From PCRC01 sp040384665 (GTDB lineage Bacteria; Pseudomonadota; Gammaproteobacteria; Burkholderiales; Burkholderiaceae_C), in NCBI GenBank assembly GCA_040384665.1, contig JAZKIY010000008.1, forward strand, positions 106,108 through 170,107: 64,000 nucleotides of DNA. Reading direction: 5' to 3'. The translations under genes were made by a program, and so were the position numbers. Every line of letters begins with the position of its first letter. The stretch's first letter is position 1. Shown piece by piece: positions 31,689-40,316 of the stretch. A model generated the notes under the pieces. That model saw nothing but the letters and a program-made list of their open reading frames with translations. It did not search any database and was not told the DNA's origin.

Positions 31689-33470
31689 TCACTTGCGCTC
31701 TTTGCTGAGCGAGTCCTGCAAGGCTTTGAGCGGATCGTCGTCGGTGGCGGCGGGCGCATTGGCCGGGCTGGAAGTCGGGCCCACCGGGATCTCGGGTGCG
31801 GCGGTTTCCTGTGCCGTTGGCTCGGGGAAACCAGCCTCCATTTGCAGGCGCACCTTGTCGAGGTCGTAGACCTCTTTCTTGTCCAGCCCGCTGGAGACGA
31901 TGCCGGGGAAGGCGATGATGAGGCCGACCATGACGATCTGGATCAGCACAAACGGCACGGCACCCCAGTAGATCTGCATCGTGGTCACTGGCGGGATGGT
32001 CTTTTTGGTGACCCGGTCGGTGTATTCCTTGTCGGGCGCGACGCTGCGCAGGTAGAACAGCGCAAAGCCGAACGGTGGGTGCATGAACGAGGTCTGCATG
32101 TTCACCGCCAGCAGCACACCAAACCACACCAGGTCAATGCCCAGTTTCTCGGCCACTGGGGCCAGCAGAGGCACCACGATGAACGACAGTTCAAAGAAGT
32201 CGAGGAAGAACGCCAGGAAGAAGATCAGGATGTTGACCACGATCAAAAAGCCCAGTGGTCCGCCCGGCAGACCACTCAGCAGGTGTTCCACCCAGCGTGG
32301 CCCGTCCACGCCCTGGAACACCAGGCCGAAGATGGTCGCGCCAACCAGGATGAACAGCACAAAACACGACAGCTTGGTGGTGGTGTTGAGCGCCTGCTTC
32401 AGCAGCGACATGCTCATGCGGCCGCGCGCCGCCGCCATCACCAGCGCGCCCAACGCGCCCATGGCGCCGCCTTCGGTCGGGGTGGCAATGCCAAGGAAAA
32501 TGGTGCCCAGCACCAGGAAGATCAGCAACAGGGGAGGGATCAGCACAAAGGTGACGCGCTCGGCCATGCGCGAGAGCAGGCCAAGCCGGGTGACCTTGTT
32601 GACCAACGCGATCACGAACGCCAGCATCACACCGGCACACATCGCCACCACAATCGTTTCGTCCAGCGCCACCTGGGTGACAGGCTGGCCTTTCCACCAC
32701 GAGAGCACATCGGCATAGTGCTGGGCAAAAAACAGCGCGGCAGCGGTGCTGGCCATGGTGAGCACCAACAGCGACAGCAGGCCGCTCTTGCCACTGTCTT
32801 CACGGATGGTGCGGGCTTCGGGTGGCAGTGCCGGCACCCACTGGGGGCGCACCACCGCCAGCACCATCACATACGCGGCGTACATGCCCACGAGCATGAA
32901 ACCAGGGACAAAGGCGCCCTTGTACAGCTCGCCCACGCTGCGCCCCAGCTGGTCGGCCAGGATGATCAGCACCAGCGACGGCGGGATGATCTGCGCCAGC
33001 GTGCCGGACGCCGCAATCACGCCGGTGGCAAGACGCCGGTCGTAACCGTAGCGCAGCATGATGGGCAAGGAAATCAGGCCCATGGAAATGACCGACGCGG
33101 CCACCACGCCGGTGGTCGCCGCCAGCAGCGCGCCGACCAGAATCACCGCCAGCGCCAGGCCACCGCGGATGGGTCCGAACAGCTGGCCAATCGTTTCCAG
33201 CAGGTCTTCGGCCATGCCGCTGCGTTCCAGAATAAGCCCCATCAGTGTGAAGAAGGGAATGGCCAGCAGCGTGTCGTTCTGCATGATGCCGAACAGCCGC
33301 AATGGCAGCGCCTGCAGCAGGGCTTCGGGCAACAGGCCCAGTTCGACGCCGATCAGGCCAAAAAACAAGCCGCAGGCCCCGAGGCTGAACGCCACCGGGA
33401 AGCCGAACAGCAAAAACACGATCAGGCCCGCGAACATGATCGGGGCGATATTGGCAGTGAAGAATTCCAT
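31689..33470 (-). CDS. dctM: TRAP transporter large permease (DctM)
   Basis: A 593-residue membrane protein with about 13 hydrophobic segments, the ion-coupled transport subunit. Conserved DctM parts: FTLMGLILERSGMAEDLL, GLALAVILVGALLAATTGVV, GYDRRLATGVIAASGTLAQII-PPS and TPTEGGAMGALGALV. It is about 150 residues longer than the usual 430, with an extra loop near residues 210-290 and a disordered C-terminal tail, as in the long DctM subgroup. Paired with dctQ 21 bp upstream. Confidence 0.93.
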   Translation of the reverse strand: MEFFTANIAPIMFAGLIVFLLFGFPVAFSLGACGLFFGLIGVELGLLPEALLQALPLRLFGIMQNDTLLAIPFFTLMGLILERSGMAEDLLETIGQLFGPIRGGLALAVILVGALLAATTGVVAASVISMGLISLPIMLRYGYDRRLATGVIAASGTLAQIIPPSLVLIILADQLGRSVGELYKGAFVPGFMLVGMYAAYVMVLAVVRPQWVPALPPEARTIREDSGKSGLLSLLVLTMASTAAALFFAQHYADVLSWWKGQPVTQVALDETIVVAMCAGVMLAFVIALVNKVTRLGLLSRMAERVTFVLIPPLLLIFLVLGTIFLGIATPTEGGAMGALGALVMAAARGRMSMSLLKQALNTTTKLSCFVLFILVGATIFGLVFQGVDGPRWVEHLLSGLPGGPLGFLIVVNILIFFLAFFLDFFELSFIVVPLLAPVAEKLGIDLVWFGVLLAVNMQTSFMHPPFGFALFYLRSVAPDKEYTDRVTKKTIPPVTTMQIYWGAVPFVLIQIVMVGLIIAFPGIVSSGLDKKEVYDLDKVRLQMEAGFPEPTAQETAAPEIPVGPTSSPANAPAATDDDPLKALQDSLSKERK

Positions 33471-33491
33471 GGTGTGGGTACCCGGTGCGGC

Positions 33492-34094
33492 TCAGCTGGC
33501 GCTGGCTTGTTTGGCTTCTGCCAGACGGCGAATGGCTTCGGCCAGTTCTTCCTCGGCTGTTTTCTCGGCTTTCTTGGCGGTGGGGTCGTCAATCAGTCCC
33601 TGCAGAAATGCCACCCGCTTGATCAGTTCCGACCAGCCCTGCAGCAGCAGCAGGCCAAAGCCGAGCGGGATCATGGCGTACACCGGCCAGCGGATCAGCC
33701 CCCCGGCGTTGGACGACATCTCACCCGAGGTGAAACCACGCAGAAAGAACGGGATGCCGTACCAGAGGATGGTCAGGCACACCGGTGTGAGAAAGAGCGT
33801 GAAGCCGATCACGTCGATCCAGATCTGCCCGCGTTTGGAAAAGCGGCTGGACACCACGTCGATCTTGACGTGTTCACCCTGCAGCAGCGTGTAGCCGGCG
33901 GCCAGCAGGAAGGAGGCGGCGAACAAATACCACTGCACTTCCAGGTAGGCGTTGGAACTGGCGTTGAAGACCTTGCGAACGATCGCGTTGATGCCGCTGA
34001 TGACGGTGGAGGCGAGGATCAGCCAGATGACGTATTTGCCGACCAGGCGGTTCAGCCAGTCGATGCCACGGGACAGTTTCAGCAGGGCTTGCAT
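33492..34094 (-). CDS. dctQ: TRAP transporter small permease (DctQ)
   Basis: A 200-residue protein with four membrane segments (LNRLVGKYVIWLILASTVISG, LEVQWYLFAASFLLAAGYTL, VIGFTLFLTPVCLTILWYG, AMIPLGFGLLLLQGWSEL) and the DctQ motif QGEHVKIDVV. It ends in a charged Ala/Glu helix. Start ATG 34094 follows CGGAGAA; the longer frame to 34214 lacks family support. Together with DctM and the convergent DctP it forms one tripartite transporter. Confidence 0.92.
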   Translation of the reverse strand: MQALLKLSRGIDWLNRLVGKYVIWLILASTVISGINAIVRKVFNASSNAYLEVQWYLFAASFLLAAGYTLLQGEHVKIDVVSSRFSKRGQIWIDVIGFTLFLTPVCLTILWYGIPFFLRGFTSGEMSSNAGGLIRWPVYAMIPLGFGLLLLQGWSELIKRVAFLQGLIDDPTAKKAEKTAEEELAEAIRRLAEAKQASAS

Positions 34095-34296
34095 GCATTC
34101 TCCGGGTAGGAAAAGGGGGTGGATGGGCGTTGGTCTGTTGTCGCCCGGGGTGGTGGGCCAACAGCGAAAGCGGTGCGCGATTTTAAGGCCACTGTAGGGC
34201 CGCTTCTGTGCCATGGGCGACCGTGTTATCCCGTACCTGGACGGGGGCCGTGTGGTGGCAGGCTGGGTGGGGTGGTTCCTGCGTCAATAATGGGCC

Positions 34297-35577
34297 ATGG
34301 CAACGACCGCGACCTTCAACGCCCGGCTGATCGACTCCCCCGCCATGCGCAGCGCCGGGCGCGACGCGCTCTCGCTGGCACTGCTGGACGCCCGCAACCA
34401 CACGCTGGACCTGATGGCCCAGCTCGGTGATGCGCTGACCGAGGTGCCACCTGACACTGTGCCGTTGCCGCACCTGGTCTCACCGCTGTGGCTGGCGGGG
34501 CGGGCCGGCTGGTTCCAGGAGCGCTGGGTCGGCCGCAACCCGCAGCGCACACTCGGCCCGCTGTGCGACCCGACCGCCGTGCGGCTTGGCGCCATCGAGC
34601 CGTTGGCCGACGTCTGGTGGGAGGTGGACACGGTGCCCGCCTTCGAGACCGACGACCTGGCGTTGCCACCAGCCGAGCGTGTGCGTGCCTACCTGCTCGA
34701 CGGGCTGGAGAGCACGCTGTCGCTGCTGGAGAAAACCCCCGAGACCGACCAGGACCTGTACTTTTACCGGCTGGCGCTGTTCCATGAAGACGCTTGCGGC
34801 GAGGCCATGGTGCAGGCTGCGCAGGCGTTTGGTGTGCCGCTGAAGCTGCCCATGCCCGCCGGCATGGCCGCGCGCGAACCGCTGCGCATGCCCGCCACCC
34901 GCTGGACGCTGGGCATCGCGCCCGACGCGGCGGCCGGGGCGTTGCTGGTGCCCGCAGGCTTCACCTTCGACAACGAAACCATGGCCCACGAGGTGCAGGT
35001 GCCCGAATTCGAAATCGACGCGCAGCCGGTGAGCTGGGCGCAGTTTGTCGAGTTTGTGGACGACGGTGGCTACGACGACGCCACCCACTGGTGCGCCGAC
35101 GGCTGGGCCTGGCTGCAGCAGGCGGTGCTCGAAGAAGGCCGGCGTGCGCCGCGCTACGTGGAGCAGATCGGCGTGGCCAGCGGCGCGGTGATGCAGACCC
35201 GTTTTGGCAAAGCCATGCGCCTGGCCGGCCACCAGCCGGTGGCGCATGTCAGCTGGTGGGAGGCCGATGCCTGGTGCCGCTGGGCCGGCCGCCGGTTGCC
35301 GACGGAGGTCGAGTGGGAGGCGGCTGCCCATACCGCGCCCGGCAGGGGTTTTCGCTGGGGCGATGTCTGGGAATGGACCGCTGGCCACCTCCAGCCCTAC
35401 CCGGGTTTCAGCGCCGGCCCGTGGCACGGCTACTCGGTGCCGTGGTTTGGCCGGGCACGGGTGCTGCGTGGCGCCTCGTTTGCGACCCGCCAGCGCATGA
35501 AGCACCCCAGGTTCCGCGGCTTCGCGCTGCCAGACGACGACACCCGCTTCGTCGGGTTCCGTTCCTGCGCGGTTTAG
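34297..35577 (+). CDS. EgtB/SUMF1-like protein (DinB + formylglycine-generating-enzyme-like), degenerate iron site
   Basis: A 426-residue protein. The N-terminal DinB-type helical domain (residues 25-170) and C-terminal FGE-sulfatase-like domain (EIDAQPVSWAQFVEFVDDGG, HVSWWEADAWCRWAGRRLPTE, VWEWTAGHLQPYPGF, RVLRGASFATRQRMKHPRFR) match the EgtB/selenoneine-synthase family of non-haem iron C-S/C-Se forming enzymes. Two of the three iron histidines known in EgtB appear replaced: GRAGWFQE where GH is usual, and HEDAC where HExxH is usual. The usual loop between RWGD and VWEW is shortened. No egtD, senB or selD homologue is nearby, so a sulphur- or selenium-histidine role is uncertain. Confidence 0.72.
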   Translation: MATTATFNARLIDSPAMRSAGRDALSLALLDARNHTLDLMAQLGDALTEVPPDTVPLPHLVSPLWLAGRAGWFQERWVGRNPQRTLGPLCDPTAVRLGAIEPLADVWWEVDTVPAFETDDLALPPAERVRAYLLDGLESTLSLLEKTPETDQDLYFYRLALFHEDACGEAMVQAAQAFGVPLKLPMPAGMAAREPLRMPATRWTLGIAPDAAAGALLVPAGFTFDNETMAHEVQVPEFEIDAQPVSWAQFVEFVDDGGYDDATHWCADGWAWLQQAVLEEGRRAPRYVEQIGVASGAVMQTRFGKAMRLAGHQPVAHVSWWEADAWCRWAGRRLPTEVEWEAAAHTAPGRGFRWGDVWEWTAGHLQPYPGFSAGPWHGYSVPWFGRARVLRGASFATRQRMKHPRFRGFALPDDDTRFVGFRSCAV

Positions 35578-35587
35578 AAAGCTGTGC

Positions 35588-36679
35588 TCACTTCTTGAAG
35601 TGCCACCACGGCAACTCGCGGCTGAGCGGCAACACTTCGCCACAGCGCTGTGGCTGGTAGCCGGCAATCGCGGCCAGCTTCTGTTGCCAGGCGCTTTGCT
35701 GAAGCACGCCGAGCAGGGCACGCGTGGCATCTTGCTGCAGGGCCGACTTCAAACACACCAGGTGGTACTGCTCTTCCAGCAGTGGCACAAAGCTCAGGCC
35801 CCGGGCCTGAGCGGCCGAGGCAATGCCCAGCCCGGCGTCGGCCTCGCCGCTGGCCACCGCCTGCGCCACAGCGGCGTGCGAGGGTTCGGTGCGGTCGTAG
35901 CCATGGAGTGCGGCAGCGTCCAGCCCGGCGTCGCCCAGCAACTCGTCCAGCAGCACGCGGGTGCCAGTGCCCAACGCGCGGTTGACGCAGCGCACGCCGG
36001 GCCGGGCCAGGTCTTGCAGTGTGGCCAGTTGCAGCGGGTTGCCACGCGCGACGATCAGCCCCTGGCTGCGGCGCGCAAAGCCAATGATCTTGTGTTGCCC
36101 CGGCTTGAGCAGGGGCCGGTAGGTGCGTGCCGTGCGCGAGTCGCGGTCGGGTTGCAGCCGGGTGTGGAAGCCGGCCATGCTGCAGCGGCCTTCGTTGAGC
36201 GCGCTGATCGCGTCCACGCTGCCGGTGAAGCGCATGTCGAGGTGCAGCGCCTGTGTGGCCGCGTGTTCGCGCAGGCTGGACAGTGCGTCGTCGTGGCTGG
36301 CGTACAGCGTCAGCACATGGGCCGCGGGGTCGAAGGCCACGGCAAAGGCGCGCTCCAGGTCGGCGCGCAAGGCGGCGATCTGCGGTGCCAGCCGGGCCTG
36401 GGCCTGGCGCTCGGCCCACAGCAGCTTGTCGCCGAATTCGCTCAAGCGTGCCGATTGGCCTTTTTCCCAGATCAGCAGCTCGTTGCCGAGTTGTTGCTCC
36501 CAGCGCTTGAGTTCACCCCACACGTGGCGGTACGACAGCTGCAGGCTGCGCGCGGCGGCCGAGATGGAGCCGTGCTGCTGCACCGCGTGCAGGGTGTCCA
36601 GCAGCGGGTTGCGGATGAGCGCCTGGCCCGCAGTGCCTGTGGCGGGCGACAGGGCGTAACTCAGGTCAATCTTATGCAC
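35588..36679 (-). CDS. ModE-type HTH fused to a periplasmic-binding-protein-like domain (Mo/W regulator)
   Basis: A 363-residue regulator. The N-terminal ModE/LysR-like winged HTH (residues 20-95) reads PLLDTLHAVQQHGSISAAARSLQLSYRHVWG and WEKGQSARLSEFGDKLLWAE in parts; the rest (from about 110) is a PBP-like_1 (PF12727) domain with GFARRSQGLIVARGNPLQL, CVNRALGTGTRVLLDELL and ADAGLGIASAAQARGLSFVPL. This architecture regulates molybdate or tungstate transport in other proteobacteria. It is divergent from tupB over only 50 bp, so tupBCA is the likely target, with oxyanion sensing by the PBP domain. Confidence 0.85.
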   Translation of the reverse strand: MHKIDLSYALSPATGTAGQALIRNPLLDTLHAVQQHGSISAAARSLQLSYRHVWGELKRWEQQLGNELLIWEKGQSARLSEFGDKLLWAERQAQARLAPQIAALRADLERAFAVAFDPAAHVLTLYASHDDALSSLREHAATQALHLDMRFTGSVDAISALNEGRCSMAGFHTRLQPDRDSRTARTYRPLLKPGQHKIIGFARRSQGLIVARGNPLQLATLQDLARPGVRCVNRALGTGTRVLLDELLGDAGLDAAALHGYDRTEPSHAAVAQAVASGEADAGLGIASAAQARGLSFVPLLEEQYHLVCLKSALQQDATRALLGVLQQSAWQQKLAAIAGYQPQRCGEVLPLSRELPWWHFKK

Positions 36680-36729
36680 GGCAGTTCATATGGTCGGGTA
36701 TTGAAGACCTGCTTACGATACCTCAGCCC

Positions 36730-37458
36730 ATGAGTTCACTGTCCGACAGCGTCACCACCGCGCTGAACCTGATCCTTGCCTTTGACGCGCAGTTGCTGGC
36801 GATCGTGGGCCGGTCGCTGGCCGTGAGCGCCATGGCCTTGGTGCTGGCCAGTGTCGGTGGTCTGGTGCTGGGTGCCTGGCTGGGCGTGGCCCGTTTCCGT
36901 GGGCGCGACGCGGTGCTGGCCGTGCTCAACACCCTGCTGGCGCTGCCCTCGGTGGTGGTCGGGTTGGTGATTTATTTGCTGTTGTCACGCAGCGGGCCAC
37001 TGGGTTTTCTGGGTTGGCTGTTCTCGCTCAAGGCCATGGTGCTGGCGCAGACCGTGCTGGTGCTGCCGGTGGTCACCGCGCTGACCCGCCAGGCGATTGA
37101 CGACGCCGAGCGCGCCCACGGCGAACAACTGCGCTCGCTCGGTGCCCGGCCCCTGTTGCGCAGCCTGCTGCTGATGTGGGACGAGCGCTTTGCGCTGCTG
37201 ACCGTGCTCATCGCCTCCTTTGGCCGCGCCATTTCCGAGGTCGGCGCGGTGATGATCGTCGGCGGCAACATCGACGGTTTCACCCGCGTGATGACCACCG
37301 CCATTGCGCTGGAGACCAGCAAGGGCGATTTGCCGCTGGCACTGGCGCTCGGGCTGGTGCTGCTGGCGGTGGTGCTGCTGCTGAATGCCGGCGTCACGCT
37401 GCTGCAGCGCTGGCGCAGGTCGCGCGGCGAAACCGGGGGGCTGGCATGGGTGCCCTGA
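36730..37458 (+). CDS. tupB: Tungstate-type ABC transporter permease
   Basis: A 242-residue permease with five or six membrane segments. The EAA-loop region lies at DDAERAHGEQLRSLGARPLLRSL, followed by FGRAISEVGAVMIVGGNIDGFT, a segment characteristic of TupB/WtpB/ModB-like oxyanion permeases. The opening residues SDSVTTALNLILAFD match TupB. It leads the tupB-tupC-tupA-modA2 operon and overlaps tupC by 13 bp. Molybdate cannot be excluded as an alternative substrate. Confidence 0.88.
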   Translation: MSSLSDSVTTALNLILAFDAQLLAIVGRSLAVSAMALVLASVGGLVLGAWLGVARFRGRDAVLAVLNTLLALPSVVVGLVIYLLLSRSGPLGFLGWLFSLKAMVLAQTVLVLPVVTALTRQAIDDAERAHGEQLRSLGARPLLRSLLLMWDERFALLTVLIASFGRAISEVGAVMIVGGNIDGFTRVMTTAIALETSKGDLPLALALGLVLLAVVLLLNAGVTLLQRWRRSRGETGGLAWVP

Positions 37459-38135
37459 TCACACTGGACGCTGTGGGGGTGCGTTTTGGCCCGGTGCAGG
37501 CACTGGCGGCTTGCGGCTTGGCCGTGCAGCGCGGCGAACGCGTCGCGTTGATCGGCGGCAACGGCAGTGGCAAAAGCACGCTGCTGCGGGTGATGCATGG
37601 TTTGGTGCGGCCCGACACCGGCACGCGTGCGGTGGACGCACAGGCACGCCAGGCCATGGTGTTCCAGCGTCCGCACATGCTGCGGCTGAGTGCCCTGACC
37701 AACGTCGCGCTCGGCCCCTGGCTGGCCGGTGCGCGCTGGGCCGACGCCCGGCAACGGGCGGGTGACGCATTGGCCAAGGTGTCGCTGCAAGCCGAAACCC
37801 GGCGCCTGGCCAGCAAGCTCTCGGGCGGGCAGCAGCAACGCGTGGCGCTGGCCCGCGCCTGGGCGCTTGCGCCCGATGTGCTGCTGTTGGACGAGCCCAC
37901 CGCCAGCCTGGACCCGCATGCGAAACGCGAGGTCGAGGCGCTGATGCTGGACTTTGCCGCGCAGGGCATGACGCTGGTGTTCGCAAGCCACAACCTCGGC
38001 CAGGTGAAGCGCCTGGCCACGCGGGTGGTGTACCTGGAACTGGGCCGGGTGCTGGCCGATTTGCCTGCGGCCGATTTTTTCAACGGTCCCTTGCCCGAGG
38101 CGGCCGATTCTTTCGTCAAAGGAGAGCTTTTATGA
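37446..38135 (+). CDS. tupC: Tungstate-type ABC transporter ATP-binding protein
   Basis: A 229-residue ATPase. Walker A GGNGSGKST (residues 35-45), signature LSGGQQQRVALARAWA, Walker B VLLLDEPTASLDP and switch His (VFASHNLGQVKRLATRV) are intact. It lacks the extra C-terminal oxyanion-binding domain found in ModC. The ATG at 37446 overlaps tupB, and its TGA overlaps the tupA ATG, so translation is coupled throughout. Confidence 0.9.
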   Translation: MGALITLDAVGVRFGPVQALAACGLAVQRGERVALIGGNGSGKSTLLRVMHGLVRPDTGTRAVDAQARQAMVFQRPHMLRLSALTNVALGPWLAGARWADARQRAGDALAKVSLQAETRRLASKLSGGQQQRVALARAWALAPDVLLLDEPTASLDPHAKREVEALMLDFAAQGMTLVFASHNLGQVKRLATRVVYLELGRVLADLPAADFFNGPLPEAADSFVKGELL

Positions 38136-38959
38136 TGATTTTCAAGCCTTTTAGCATCCAAGCCCTAGTGAAATCTAGCGCTTTAGCTATTATTTTGGTA
38201 GCAAGTGCCAGCCTGCAGGCACAAAGCATCACCATGGCCTCCACCACCTCCACCGAGCAGTCGGGCCTGTTCGGCCACCTGCTGCCCGCGTTCAAACAGG
38301 CCAGTGGGCTGGACGTGAAGGTGGTGGCGCTGGGCACCGGCCAGGCGCTCGACATGGGCCGCCGAGGTGACGCCGACGTGCTGTTCGTGCACGACCAGGT
38401 GGCCGAAGACAAGCTGGTGGCCGACGGTTTTGGCGTCAAGCGCTTGGCCGTCATGTACAACGACTTCGTGCTGATCGGCCCCAAGGCCGACGCCGCCGGC
38501 GTGAAGGGGCAGGACATCGTGGCGGCGCTGAAAAAGCTGTCGGCGACCAACGCCAGCTTTGTCTCACGCGGCGACAAAAGCGGCACCCATGCCGCCGAGC
38601 TGCGCTATTGGAAGCAGTCCGGCGTTGAGAACACCAAGGGCAGTGGCTACAAGGAATGCGGCTGTGGCATGGGCCCGGCGCTGAACATCGCGTCGTCTGA
38701 AAACGCCTATGTGCTGGCCGACCGCGGCACCTGGCTCAACTTCAAGAACCGGGGTGATCTGGCGATTCTGGTCGAAGGCGACAACAAGCTGTTCAACCAG
38801 TACGGCGTCATCGCCGTCAACCCCGCCAAACACCCGCACGTGAAAGCCGCTGACGCGCAGAAGTTTGTCGACTGGGTGGTGTCGCCCGCCGGGCAGGCCA
38901 CCATTGCCAGCTACAAGATCGGTGGCGAGCAGCTGTTCTTCCCGAACGCCGCAAAGTGA
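38132..38959 (+). CDS. tupA: Tungstate-type ABC transporter substrate-binding protein; signal peptide encoded by a dispersed repeat
   Basis: A 275-residue periplasmic binding protein. The TupA ligand motif TTSTEQSGL follows the signal peptide; GTGQALDMGRRGDADVLFVHD, MYNDFVLIGPKADA and SRGDKSGTHAAELRYWK complete the family pattern, and KECGCGMGPALNIASSENAYVL is the region that closes on the anion. TupA proteins prefer tungstate, some bind molybdate too. The first 25 residues (MMIFKPFSIQALVKSSALAI...) are encoded almost entirely by copy 5 of the dispersed repeat, giving an acceptable hydrophobic signal peptide ending LQAQ. The ATG overlaps the tupC stop. Confidence 0.92.
   Translation: MMIFKPFSIQALVKSSALAIILVASASLQAQSITMASTTSTEQSGLFGHLLPAFKQASGLDVKVVALGTGQALDMGRRGDADVLFVHDQVAEDKLVADGFGVKRLAVMYNDFVLIGPKADAAGVKGQDIVAALKKLSATNASFVSRGDKSGTHAAELRYWKQSGVENTKGSGYKECGCGMGPALNIASSENAYVLADRGTWLNFKNRGDLAILVEGDNKLFNQYGVIAVNPAKHPHVKAADAQKFVDWVVSPAGQATIASYKIGGEQLFFPNAAK
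38137..38206 (+). repeat. Dispersed ~70-bp repeat, copy 5 (encodes the TupA signal peptide)
   Basis: ATTTTCAAGCC, ATCCAAGCCCTAGTGAAATC, TAGCGCTTTAGCTATTATTT, GGTAGCAAG. It matches the shared pattern in order and spacing and lies wholly within codons 2-25 of tupA. Confidence 0.8.
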
Positions 38960-39777
38960 TGCGCCATGCCCAGCGCCTGGTCTCGGGGGTGGTGTTGCTC
39001 GGTGGGTTGGTGAGCGGCGCGTCGTGGGCGCAGACGCCGCCTGGTGGAGCGGCCGTGTCGGTCTATGCCGCCGGCAGCCTGCGTGAGGCGTTCACCGAGA
39101 TCGCCGCCGCGCACGAGGCCCGCACCGGCACCCGCATCGCGCTGACTTTCGGTGCCTCGGGCCTGCTGCGCGAGCGCATCGAACAAGGCGAAGGCGCGCA
39201 GGTGTTTGCCTCGGCCGACACCCAGCACCCGCAGCGCCTGGCCAATGGCGACGCCTGGCAGGCGCCACAGGTGTTTGTGCGCAACGCGCTGTGCGCGCTC
39301 ACCGCACCGGGGCTGGTCGTCACGCCCCAGAGCCTCTTGGACGCGATGCTGCGGCCCGGTGTGCGGCTGGGCACCTCCACGCCTGGTTCAGACCCGTCGG
39401 GCGACTACGCCTGGTCGCTGTTCCGCCGCGCCGAGGCGTTGCAACCCGGCGCCTTTGCGGCGCTGGATGCCAAGGCGCTGAAACTCACCGGCGCCACCAA
39501 CTCGCCCAAACCCCCACCCGGCCAGGGCACCTACGCCTGGGTGATGGCCAGTGGCCAGGCCGACGTCTTCCTCACCTACTGCACCAACGCGGTGGCGGCG
39601 CAGCGCGAGGTGCCAGCCCTTGGTGTGGTGGCGGTGGTGCCCGAGCTGGGCGTGGCCGCGGCCTACGGGCTCACCGTGCGGCGCGGTGCCTCGGCCGAAG
39701 CCACGGCCTTTGCCCAGAGCTTGTTGGCCGCACCGGCGCAGCAGGTGCTGGCCCGTTTGGGGTTTGCAGCACCATGA
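38959..39777 (+). CDS. Molybdate ABC transporter substrate-binding protein, second copy (ModA-like)
   Basis: About 272 residues. A signal peptide ends near SWAQ. The mature part has ModA landmarks: SVYAAGSLREAFTEIAAAHE, LTFGASGLLRERIEQGEGAQVFASAD, and a late VFLTYCTNAVAAQREVP plus LGVAAAYGLTV. It is more like the WtpA/ModA branch that accompanies TupABC than the classical modA at 42 kb. The ATG at 38959 overlaps the tupA stop (a GTG at 38956 is the alternative). It probably shares the TupBC permease or ModBC; which one is inference. Confidence 0.85.
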   Translation: MRHAQRLVSGVVLLGGLVSGASWAQTPPGGAAVSVYAAGSLREAFTEIAAAHEARTGTRIALTFGASGLLRERIEQGEGAQVFASADTQHPQRLANGDAWQAPQVFVRNALCALTAPGLVVTPQSLLDAMLRPGVRLGTSTPGSDPSGDYAWSLFRRAEALQPGAFAALDAKALKLTGATNSPKPPPGQGTYAWVMASGQADVFLTYCTNAVAAQREVPALGVVAVVPELGVAAAYGLTVRRGASAEATAFAQSLLAAPAQQVLARLGFAAP

Positions 39778-40316
39778 GGCGCGTGTTCATCCAGGCACTG
39801 GCGGTGTTGGGTTGGCTGATGGCTGTGGGCACACCGCATGCCCAAATGCAGGCCCAGACGCCCGACACACCGCTCCTGCACATCACCGGCGAGGTCAACC
39901 AGCCACTGGCCCTGACCCGCGCCGACCTCCAGGCCCTGCCGCGCAAGGACTACACCGAAGACCGCCGCGTGACGCAAGACGGCAAGGACGTGACGCTGAC
40001 CGTGCGCTACCAGGGCGTGCCGCTGCGCGACCTGATCGACAAAGCCGGCCTCAAGCCCGACCGCCGCGCGGTGCGCAAGGCCATCGTGCTGCTGACCGCC
40101 AAAGACGGCTACCAGGCCAGCTACTCCTGGGGCGAGCTGTACAACAGCGCTTTGGGCGATGGCGTGGTGGTGGTGCTGCGCCACGGCAACGACGAACTGC
40201 TGGACACCGACGGCCTGCCAGCGCTGCGCTCATTGCAAGACCTGCGGCCCGGGCCGCGCCATGTGCGCTGGCTGCAGCGGGTGGAAGTGCTGTTGCCAAC
40301 GTCTGCCAAACCCTAG
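39774..40316 (+). CDS. Small exported molybdopterin-oxidoreductase-fold protein lacking the Mo-ligand Cys
   Basis: A 180-residue protein with a signal peptide (to about MQAQ). The mature part matches the sulfite-oxidase-fold (PF00174) core: TPLLHITGEVNQPLALTRADLQALP, VRYQGVPLRDLIDKAGLKP, DGYQASYSWGELYN and RHGNDELLDTDGLPALR. There is no Cys anywhere, so it cannot coordinate molybdenum as sulfite oxidase does. It may be a degenerate accessory or an oxyanion-related protein. ATG 39774 overlaps the previous stop (ATGA), and its stop overlaps the convergent modC stop as CTAG. Confidence 0.75.
   Translation: MRRVFIQALAVLGWLMAVGTPHAQMQAQTPDTPLLHITGEVNQPLALTRADLQALPRKDYTEDRRVTQDGKDVTLTVRYQGVPLRDLIDKAGLKPDRRAVRKAIVLLTAKDGYQASYSWGELYNSALGDGVVVVLRHGNDELLDTDGLPALRSLQDLRPGPRHVRWLQRVEVLLPTSAKP

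Noticed and set aside
31842..34109. Long open frame antisense to dctM/dctQ
   Set aside because: His/Gln-rich low-complexity translation, fully opposite two clear TRAP permease genes.
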